Shown here: piece by piece, positions 54,806 to 64,000 of the stretch
How positions within the stretch are numbered: the first letter of the stretch is position 1
Layout: each line of letters starts with the position of its first letter
Origin: Balanoglossus misakiensis
Taxonomy: Eukaryota > Hemichordata
Assembly (NCBI GenBank): GCA_040954595.2
Contig: CM082586.2
Location: forward strand, 11,160,001-11,224,000
Length of the DNA stretch: 64,000 nucleotides
Direction of reading: 5' to 3'
Position numbers and translations under genes: made by a program
Notes under the pieces: model-generated
The model's input: only the letters and a program-made list of their open reading frames with translations
Databases searched by the model: none
Told to the model about the DNA's origin: nothing

Positions 54806-55424
54806 AGACTGTGCTGCGATAATGTACGTGGAATACGAATCAGAGAAATCTGTAACAGCGATCTTGAAACTCCATTTACATCAGTACTGCAGTAAAGTGG
54901 TCCACATGGGTATACCACAAACATGGCAGTTCGGTGACAAGTGAAACTGACATCATATCTGTAAACGACAGGTGTACACACACTTTGACATCTACGTAAC
55001 ACTGTACAATGATTTCTTAATGTTTGTTGTGAAAATAAAACTTACATTTGATCCACCTCACTTTTCATACAACTGATTAGCGCAAGAATGTAAATTGTTG
55101 GCAATTATAAAACATTTATTTTACTATAGAAAAGTAAGCCTTTACATTTAAACTTTGAATATCAGTATACTAAAATGTTTCAAACGTGGCTGTCAGTATA
55201 TCTCATGGCATGGTGGCAGAAGTACATGTTGTTACCAGGGAAGACACATTGAACATAGACAAGCGCACTAGTCGCTTGGTGATTTTTCATCTAGATTCTC
55301 AAAACTTTCTGTGCATTTGGTAGCTTTGAGCAAGTTTCTGGTACTGAGCTGAGTTTCGAATTTGGAACTGGGCTGCTTTGGCTTTGATTACCATGGGCCA
55401 ATATGATCTTATGCACACATTTTT
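54806..55424. other. Segment present only in duplication copy A
   Basis: About 620 bp between GGGTCAGA and GAAAAAAACTCCAGCCTG has no counterpart in copy B, where these two motifs abut. No gene is seen. It is either an insertion in A or a deletion in B. Confidence 0.6.
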
Positions 55425-55993
55425 GAAAAAAACTCCAGCCTGTTTGTGTCGTGATCTATATTTTTCTTTGTGGCCTAAGGTATTGTTTTATTTCACTATA
55501 AACAACATTACTTTCCTTCATGTGTCTATATATAATAATAGATCTCTTAGCCAGTTTGATGAAGCATAGTGTTGGACTAGCACACTTTCAGCCAAAATTA
55601 CGGTATCTCCCCGTGTATTGGTATGGGAGTAATTTCTAGCTATATGGTTAAGGAAATGCATCCAAATTTAATTTATGCTTCACATGAAGATTTGAACTTG
55701 ACCATTTAATTCATGTCATCACGATCATATCACAGGCAATCGAGGCTAGAATTCGAAGGAAAAAAGTATTGATAACTGGAAGGTGTAAATTAGTTCGTAG
55801 ACATACATTGTTTCCTATTGTTTCGGTTGTGCCACGCCCGATAAAAGCAAATATACAGCAAGTCATGCTTACCATTGAGCGGTCTTAAACTCGCCCCAGA
55901 CGAGGAAGAGAATCCCGAGTTGAAATGCAGACAATTTCAGGCAGCATCTGTGAATCAAATAGATATAGAAGTTAGTAACCAGTCATAGTAGCT
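55425..55993. repeat. Segmental duplication, copy A, part 2
   Basis: Matches 61544-62480, including CCAGCCTGTTTGTGTC, GAGCGGTCTTAAACTCGCCC and TTCAGGCAGCATCTGTGAAT. At 55648-55651 it has a single TTAA where copy B holds a complete MITE. Confidence 0.82.
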
Positions 55994-56690
55994 CTAAGTT
56001 GGGTGTAAAAGTCTAAGTTGGGTGTACTAACTCTCCTTGTTAACAGTAACTTTCAAAGAAACTGAGCAATTGGTTAAAAAGATTTGCTATCCAAAAACAA
56101 AGAAATTTACAACAAACTACCTAAATATTGACAACCAGAATTTAATCAAAGTTGCACATACATGTACATGTGTTATGAAATTGTTAACTAACTTCCAAAG
56201 CAATCAGGAACCAGATATTAACTGAATATGCTCACGTGCAGTACTGTGATTGGTTGACAGAAAAACAAGATTAGAAAAACCAGTTTTAAACCATTTTGGT
56301 TTATAGTGTATATGGTGTAAGGGTTGTGTGTTGCACCATTGTGAAATGTAAACATGTTTGTGGAATTGTTGCCTTGTCAATTTTTGTAAGGGGTTATGAG
56401 TCATGTACCCCATCCTGAACAGCATAAAAATAATAAGTCTATGGAATTCTAAAACTCTTTGATCAAAAATGGCAAGAAATATACCAAAAAGTATGAATAT
56501 TTCACCAGATTTCAACAAATCTGATTTCTGTTCATGCCTAAGAACCTCTTTAACAAGTTTCAATAAGGAAGACATTTTGGCAAACAACAGGAAATTCAGA
56601 CAAATCTGACTGATATCACATATATGAATTCCCATTCAAAGTTTCCAACCAATTGGACTTGTGGTATTACCGAAGACTATTTGGCCAAAC
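55994..56690. other. Non-coding stretch, no recognised feature
   Basis: AT-rich sequence with short open frames on both strands. None resembles a protein family or sits between plausible splice sites. Confidence 0.45.
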
Positions 56691-57310
56691 CCTGCAGAAA
56701 TTCCCAAAAAATACAATTATGCAAATTTCATTACAATTTGATCATATCTGACTGAGATCACCCCTAGAAACCCAAATACAAAGTATCAAAACAATTGCAC
56801 CTAAATTTCACAGGATTGGATTTTTTGGCAAAAACAGGAAATATTGCCCAAAAATGCATTTTTGCAAATTTCACCACCGTTTGCACAAATGTGATTCAGG
56901 TAAGCCCTATGAACCTCCATACCAAGTTTCCAATCAATTGGACATGTAATTTCAGAGAAAATTTTTTTTTAACAAAACTGCAGAAAATTCCCCAAAAAAT
57001 TCATCAAAAATAGGAAACGCCAGATACTGACTCCACCTGAACAAAATCATACGAGGTCTTCCCAAAGTACTTGCACACCAATGCACGCCAATTTTTAACT
57101 TAATCTGATCCGCTGTTATTAAGTTTTTCAATTTTGACTATTTGAACATTTTTCCAGTTAATACCAGTATGCATTTTTTCGCAATAACAATTTCTATGTA
57201 CACACTAAATATCAGTAGTTTCAAGTTTTTGATGTTGATGGACATACACATACATACATCAATACATTAAGACGAAACTAATCCATTCACAAAATACATA
57301 ATTCTGTATG
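56690..57310 (+). repeat. Diverged family 7 repeat copy
   Basis: Shares AATTATGCAAATTTCATTAC-like words, TGCACACCAATGCACGCC and TGATGGACATACACATACAT with the other copies, at lower similarity. Confidence 0.5.
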
Positions 57311-58389
57311 AGGCACACATACAGACATACATAGCCGACGGACACCAACTTATGCTATAAGCTGACATTTATATACATGTTAGCCAAAAACCAAAATCAA
57401 CCTCAAAATAGACATTAAAATATATTGCACCACCATGAGAAGACAAATTCATTTTTTGACAAATTTTCTGGGGCGTCATTGATATAGCATGGCATATTGT
57501 CAAAGTACGTAGGCTCTGTGATAAGATTCCATACACACAAAATGGTAACCTTGGAAGTCCAGCTGACGTAGTTATGCAATGGCGTCTCGTGTATTCTGTC
57601 GCCAAAAAATCATCGTAAACTAATTGATAGTCGGGGCCACAATTCAAGACGACTTTCTCTAAATTCTTTATGAATGGATTAAATCGAAATCGAAATGTTG
57701 ACGTATGACGTACGGAATGAGATCTGAACAGACATTCAATGTTATCATTCTCGCTCGATCACATATTGGGTAGGCCATCTAGCAATCGCTATATAGTATT
57801 GGCGATAACAGACTGTCTATAAACACACAAAACGGATTTTACTGTTGAGTGTGATCAACCGCCATGTTATTTTTCTCTGAACAATAGACAAATAGAAAGC
57901 CTGGTGACATTTTGAGATTGACTGCGTGAGGACCACAATATGCGTGAATCATTTACGGTTTGTCTTGATGAATGGGTCACGTCATAGTCATAACGCGGAT
58001 TCGGCTGCACGCCAACTATCCGCCATATTGTCTCCACTAACTTACTCGTAAGTAGTTTCAAACTTCATTTGAAAAGAGTATTCGTCTGACGGTCCTGTAG
58101 ATTAACAATTTACGCTCTATGAAGCAACTAAACAACGTTAGCTTCCTTGTGGATTCACGTAGGGAAGTTATTCGTAACGACGGGTACAGCGTCTGAGCAT
58201 GGACAGAACCACGGCAATATCGCCAGGAATGTCTCATTTCACAGCGCCCTCAAACAGTCGATCTCCTCAAACTATCGTTTCCACTGGTCATATATGCAGC
58301 ATTAACGAAAGCTCTCATAGACAACCATGTAATAGAAAAATTAAAACTTTAATAACTTCATTAATATCAAAGCCACACCCACCAAAACC

Positions 58390-58545
58390 TTTTCAGTTCT
58401 TGCCATATGATATCTGAACCTGTGTACTAAATTTGGTTGAAATCGGTTCAGCGGTTCTTGAGATATCGGGTATACAGACAGACACACACATACACAGACA
58501 TCGCTAAACTATAAGCTCACGTGATTTTCAGGTGAGCTAAAAATT
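58390..58545 (+). repeat. Short interspersed repeat with GGTTGAAATCGGTTCAGCGG motif
   Basis: Contains TTGGTTGAAATCGGTTCAGC, a CAGACAGACACACACATACA tail and an AGCTCACGTGATTTTCAGGTGAGCT end that can pair with itself. A common type of invertebrate interspersed repeat; the class is uncertain. Confidence 0.55.
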
Positions 58546-59885
58546 GGGTTACCCCTAGGAATATTCCTACCATATTTCAAAGCCATCAAAAAAGCAGTTT
58601 CAAAGAAAAACACATTTGTTCAAAAGTGGCAAAAACACAAATATGCAAACATCTCTATAATTGTACACCATCTTACTTCAATCACTACAAGGAACATTCC
58701 TGCCAAAATTCAAAGCAATCTGACAAGGGTTTGAACGGTTTAACAGAAAACAGTTTTTGACAAAGATTGCAAAAAATATCCCCAATAACACAAGCACGCA
58801 GTTTTAACCATTTTTATGACATCTTCCTTGGGTTACCCCTGGGAATCTGCCTACCAAATTGCAAAGCATTCTGACCATAATTGGCAAAATTGCTCAAAAT
58901 TATAAATATGCCTATTTTACAACAATCTGAACAAAAAATATGGTAACTCGGACCACCCATAGGAAGCTTCATACTAAATTTCGAAGGAGTCGGACTATCG
59001 CTTTCAGAAGTGAAGATTTTTTTTTACCAATAATGTGGAAAAAGACAAAAAAAATTAATAAACATTAGAAAATTCATAATATTAGCTCACAACATACAGG
59101 ACTGTATGGGGTTCATTGACATACCAATCTGACCAGTGGTTGTCAAGTTTCTGACTTTTGACCAATTTCACATTTACACAGGTAATATTTTGGCAATGAC
59201 AATTTCATTTGAACAAAATCCCATCTACAGCCCCGCCTGCATCTACACACTAAATATGGAAGTGATATGCCCAGCGGTTTTCATCCATTCACTCATACAT
59301 ACAAATGCAACTGATTCCATAAGGTCCCAATCGTATATATGTACATAAACCAAATGGGACCTAAAAATTGCTCCAAAATTATAAATACGCAATTTTTGGC
59401 AACAATTTAAACAAAACTATGGTTGGTAACTCAGATCACCTATGAAGCTTCATAATAAATTTCAAACAAGTCAGCTGATCAATTCCAGAAAAGTAGGTTT
59501 TTACCGACAATGTGGAAAGAGACAAAAAAAATGCTTAAAAATAGAAAATTCACATTATTAGCTCACAACATGTAGAATTGTGAGAGGATACCATAAGGTA
59601 CATGCATACCAATTATCAATTTTGAAAGCAATTTGCCCAGTAGTTGTTGAGTTCCCAAGTTTTGACGAATTTGACACTTTCCCAGCTAATTTGCATATTT
59701 TGGCAATGACAACTTCACTTAGACAAACTCCCATCTACTGCCCTGTCTGCACATTAAATATCAAGGTGAAATGCCAGTAGTTTCCAAATGTTTGATGTTG
59801 ATGGACATACAAACATCCATACATACAGGTGCAACTGATCCCGTAAGGTACCATGGTATAAATACATATACCAAATGGGACCTAA
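58546..59885 (+). repeat. Two further family 7 repeat copies
   Basis: Copies at about 58546-59360 and 59361-59885, each ending in a CATACATACA tail and a CCAAATGGGACCTA segment (59351, 59871). The order of parts repeats that at 53400-54280. Confidence 0.65.
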
Positions 59886-60724
59886 TAATTCTGATAAAAT
59901 GCGTACATACGTACATACATACAAGTCAGCAATAAGGAGACGGGATAGTGGGCTGGCACTGAGTGTCTATTTCTATTGCAAATTATAAACATGCAGCAAG
60001 TGTAAAAACCACATGTACCTTCAACGTCCTTGGACAACACATTTTTGTAACTTTCCCAGATCAATGGCTAATATTACTTGCCAAAGGCGACTAGAATTTT
60101 GAGGGCCTGATGCAAGTCTGATACATGTACTTCATGATTTAGAGATATGATGAAAATCCTGTCAACCGAATTACAGGGAAATCAGATTTTCCATGTAAAA
60201 TCATATCACCCAAAAGTGTCAAAAATAATTTTGAAACAAAAAGTCTACTCAAAATCATACCAAAATTTAAATGTTAATGCAGTACGTTAGGCAAGCAATT
60301 TGAGAATGAAGAAACTTACAAAATAATTTATAAATTGTAAATAATTTACAAATGCCGCACACAAACTTACAATTACTACCATATTACTGAACATGTTAAA
60401 AGGACATTGTACCAGCAGAGACATTGTGATCGAGCAATCCCCAAGATATACATGACATGGTCTAATTACAAATTTTGAATATGTAAAATATGTACACAAC
60501 ACTTCCAGTCTTACAGTACAGTCAGCTGCTTGTGAACAATAGTCATGTAGCTATTTCATCAAATTTACAGCCCAAGTCTTGCCTATACAATTCTCCCTAC
60601 TTTAAACACGTTTTAAGCTACCCTAAATGAGTGATGAAAATCTCATACGGTCGATAATTTCAAGATGGCCGATTTTTGCCATGTTAAAGAAATGGGAGTT
60701 CATAAGCTAAAATGATGATGGGTC
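59886..60724. other. Non-coding stretch, no recognised feature
   Basis: AT-rich sequence between the repeat cluster and duplication copy B. Open frames are short and without homology signals. Confidence 0.4.
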
Positions 60725-60768
60725 ATTCTTGAACTTTTTAACAGAAAAAATAGCAAAAGTGAAAAAAA

Positions 60769-61545
60769 GTTTAATATGCTAACTACCGAGACAGAAATGT
60801 TTGACCGAAGGAAGTCATGAAATACAGTAAACATATCATTTCTTCTATCTCTTACTACAGTTGGTTATGGACTTTCCGCCCAGAATGCAATGAGATTTGA
60901 CACCTAGCGCAAAGTGAAAAACCTATTTAAGGCAGCCAGAATTTTCTGCATAGTATGACGGAAACATTTGTAAAGTCATGGCTAGCATGGGTTGGCAGGT
61001 TTATGGGACCCGCTCAGGTTCCCTCGAATAACACATAATGCATGATTGGTGACTGATTATTGTTTATTTGTTGATTTTGTCACATTTTCAGAAAAATCCC
61101 TATCAATCAGTCATATTTGTTTGGCCTTGCTATACAGCGCAATATGAATCTTGTTGACTGAAATTGTTGAGGATAGTGGTACATAAAGGTTACCAATTGG
61201 AAAATATTAAAATGATTATTAGTGGTGTCCAACTCTTCATGATAACCAGTTGTGGCTTGCCACCACCATAATTTTAAAAGGGTGACTTCACTATTTGATG
61301 GGAAAAGGTAGCATTTACAAACAAGCTATGGAGCATGTATACAGCAAGGTGTGCTTACCGGAAAGCGGTCTTGGATCAGGCCTAGGTATTCTCTTCCTCC
61401 TCCGGCATACGTTGAAATGCTGTGTTTAAGACTGTGAATCAAATATATGCAAATATTAATTAGTAACCAATCAACCTTGCTTTAGAATTATGTGGGCCAT
61501 ACAAATTAGTGAAAATATGCAAAACATGGTATAATATAGGGTCAG
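60769..61545. repeat. Segmental duplication, copy B, part 1
   Basis: Counterpart of 54255-54805, with about 225 bp extra at 61002-61230 and without the 620-bp stretch that follows in copy A. Confidence 0.8.
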
Positions 61546-62480
61546 AAAAAATTTCCAGCCTGTTTGTGTCATGATTTACATTTTTCTTTCTGGCCTAAAG
61601 TATTGTTTTATTTCACTCTAAACAACATTACTTTCCTTCATGCGTCTAATATAATAACAGATCTCTTAGCCAGTTTGATTAAGCATAGTTTTGGACTAGC
61701 ACACGTTCAGCCAAAGTTAAAGTATCTCCCTGTGTATTGATATGGGAGTAATTTTAGCTATATGGTTAAAGGGACAAAGTCTCTCTGTCGCTGTCCCTTT
61801 TCCATTAATTATGTTTGATACAAGACACTGTTTATGTCAATGTACATTTGGATATATAGTGAATAAATGATCAACCACACAAAACTTCCATCCCGCTTGT
61901 ATGATATGAGAGTAAAAACTCGCCCAAAATGAATAAATGGTAAAGAACGATTATTCATTTTGGCGAGTATTTTTACTCTCGTGTCTACAAGTGGGACGGA
62001 AGTTGTGTGTGGCTGAACGTTCATTCACTATATATCTACATGTAGAATAACAAACGGTGTCTTGTATCAAATATAATTAATGGAAAAAAGGGCAGCGAGA
62101 GAGAGACTTTGTCCCTTTAAGGAAATGCATCCACATTTATTTTATGCTCCACGTGAAGATTTGAACTTGTGAGTTGTCCATCTAATTCATGACATCACGA
62201 TCATATCACAAGCAATCGAGGCCAGAATTCGAAGGGGAAAAAACAGGTACATTGTATTGAAAGCTGGAATATGTAAATTAGTTCGTAGACATACATTTCT
62301 TCCTATTGTTTCGGTTGCAACACCCGATAAAAGCAAATATAAAGCAAGTCATGCTTACCATTGAGCGGTCTTAAACTCGCCCCGGACAAGGAAGAGAATC
62401 CCGAGTTGAAACGCAGACAGTTTCAGGCAGCATCTGTGAATCAAATAGACATAGAAGTTAGTAACCAGTCATAGAAGCTC
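61544..62480. repeat. Segmental duplication, copy B, part 2 (carries MITE insertion)
   Basis: Counterpart of 55425-55993. Apart from the 355-bp TTAA element at 61766-62120 the two are similar in length (about 580 versus 569 bp). Confidence 0.82.
61766..62120. mobile_element. TTAA-flanked foldback MITE, family 1, copy e (with known empty site)
   Basis: It starts TTAAAGGGACAAAGTCTCTC and ends GACTTTGTCCCTTTAA. Removing the element plus one TTAA gives TATATGGTTAAGGAAATGCA, exactly the sequence at 55641-55660 in duplication copy A. This fixes both the boundaries and the TTAA target duplication. A 2-bp TA duplication with longer ends would give the same bases. Confidence 0.92.
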
Positions 62481-62631
62481 TGCGTGGCAGGGCTGCGTGT
62501 TAACGGCTATACCATAGCTCCCACTGGTAGCTTATAACAGTCTCAATGGTGCCAAAAATCTCCCCAACAACAAAACCAACCCTGGTCAGTTTATTCGCTA
62601 TCGCTTTGCCTTAAAAGTTATACTGTAGTGT

Positions 62632-63062
62632 GTTACCACAGGGGGCTCCTCCCTCCGCGATTTTATTGTTTGTTTGTTGTTGTTGATTGGCATAATAAAC
62701 AAATACATATTTCATTATTAATAAATATGGTTTGTTGACATGTAAGTGTTAGGGTATATTCAACAGTTAGGGTTACTGTTGGCATTTTTTTCGATCCACG
62801 GCCCCGGGCATCACTAAGCCACAGGGGGTGGGGGGGGGGGGGGGTTTGGGGGGGGTGATGCCGGCCATGGATCGAAAAAATGCCAACACTAATTCTAACC
62901 GTTGAATATACCATAACCTGTCAAATATACCCTAATAACCTAACCCTTACATGTCAACAAACCATATTTATTAATAAAGAAATATGTATTTGTTTATTAT
63001 GCCAATCAACAACAACAAACAAACAATAAAATCGCCTAGGGAGAGCCCCCTGTGGTGTTACG
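62632..63062. mobile_element. Large palindrome/foldback element with poly-G centre
   Basis: The arms pair over about 180 bp each. The ends are CACAGGGGGCTC and GAGCCCCCTGTG; inner blocks are CAATAAAATCG, GTTTGTTGACATGTAA and TTTTTTCGATCCA with their complements. The centre (about 62815-62860) has G runs of up to about 17, then TTT, then more G. Confidence 0.85.
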
Positions 63063-64000
63063 GTACCACCTGCTCCACAATAACAAAGCTGACTCGAGCC
63101 AACGAACGACGTACAATTTACTCGCACGGTGTAATATAACGCACAAATTCCATGCGACTGTGAGTTTACTGTTTGGTGCTGTAACGCTTCCCAAAGTCAG
63201 AATTTCGATGTTGGGGGGACCCTCTCGCCCTACCACGACCAGTTTTTGCTAGAAGGAGTGTACATGTACTTGTAAAATAACATTAAATGCCATGCTTACC
63301 AGAGAAACGACATCATCAAGCATGGAGGCGACCGGGACCTCCATGCTTGATGAACGTCAAAGCTGCAATGATTTTTCAAATGCAATGGTCAGCGGTACGA
63401 GAACGAGGCACCAGCTGTGCGTCAATTATGCAACTTACTTACTACTCAATCAGAATCCTGCTTCAACATGACGTAACACTAATTAGTCAAAGAATGCAAT
63501 GCAACGTATGTGTGCGGGTGGAGAATGCGCCTCACGTCAATGCAGACACACCAGACACACACACTGAAATGCAAATTGAGGAATTATGTCACGGTGTTCT
63601 TTGGAAGTGCGAATGAATAAAATATTTCGTTTTCTTCAGTGTTTTTGTACTACAAAAAAAATTGCTAAAAAACGACTAGCAAGCGCTTATGCAATGAAAT
63701 ACAAATAAATATAATTATCGCCAATTGGAAATGGAACGTCAATCCGCATTTGTCAAAAAATAACAGAAAAGACAAAGGAGCTGAGACGTCCTAAAATAAA
63801 AGGAATGACCTCTCTGTTCTGACCTGTATGAGGAAGCCCTATTGTAATACGCAATATGTCGGATCATGCTACCATCCGCCATTCTGATTGGACGAGAGAT
63901 CAATCCATCGATACGAAAGTACTCAATAGAGCACTGCTAAAACTGGCCCCTGAACTAATAGCATGCAACAGGGAAAACTTGACTAAATAAAAAAAAATAT
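63063..64000. other. Right-edge stretch without recognised gene
   Basis: A plus-strand open frame (63287-63616) has no family signal. A hairpin sits at 63314-63352. An AATAAA word at 63615-63620 follows that frame, but with no other gene evidence it is not called. Confidence 0.4.
63314..63352. repeat. Perfect 15-bp stem hairpin
   Basis: CATCAAGCATGGAGG and CCTCCATGCTTGATG flank a 9-nt loop. No terminator-like T run follows, and the role is unknown. Confidence 0.8.

Noticed and set aside
63287-63616. 109-codon open frame near the right edge as a gene
   Set aside because: No domain signal; it spans a perfect hairpin, and the nearby AATAAA word alone is not evidence.

Overview
The window is animal (metazoan) nuclear DNA. 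It contains a spliced, multi-exon gene for a secreted or cell-surface mosaic protein, with long introns, GT..AG splice sites and a dense load of interspersed repeats. The phase-1 exon modules (C-type lectin, CUB, sushi/CCP, calcium-binding EGF) and the many foldback repeats, including a TACTGTAAAAC...TTTTCGCG family, suggest a marine invertebrate such as a hemichordate, lancelet or mollusc. The species cannot be fixed from sequence alone.

Layout. 1-2105: degraded non-LTR retrotransposon on the minus strand, running off the left edge. 4891-23557: fifteen recognisable plus-strand exons, in order one C-type lectin domain (3 exons), three CUB domains (2 exons each), a short linker exon, three sushi/CCP domains (1 exon each) and two EGF domains (1 exon each). 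The first (signal peptide) and last exons were not found, so the model is partial at both ends. The introns hold inverted-repeat elements of several families. 24411-43748: a roughly 19.3-kb minisatellite of 90-bp and 74-bp units with higher-order organisation, lying downstream of the last recognised exon. 43749-64000: no convincing coding exon; a tRNA-like fold, smaller tandem repeats, a LINE 3' end, many decayed copies of an AT-rich interspersed repeat, a segmental duplication pair and a large palindrome with a poly-G centre.

The gene is the only protein-coding locus I can support. Its exons mostly join in matching phase 1, the classical shuffled-module pattern. However, the copy shown has an in-frame TGA where CUB domains carry a conserved Trp (16015-16017), and one or more exon junctions whose phases do not match. 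It is therefore a decaying gene, a null allele or a stretch with consensus errors.

The most notable points are the large hierarchical minisatellite, the lesions in the mosaic gene, and several unrelated foldback families all flanked by TTAA. One TTAA insertion has its empty site preserved in a paralogous duplication inside this window.
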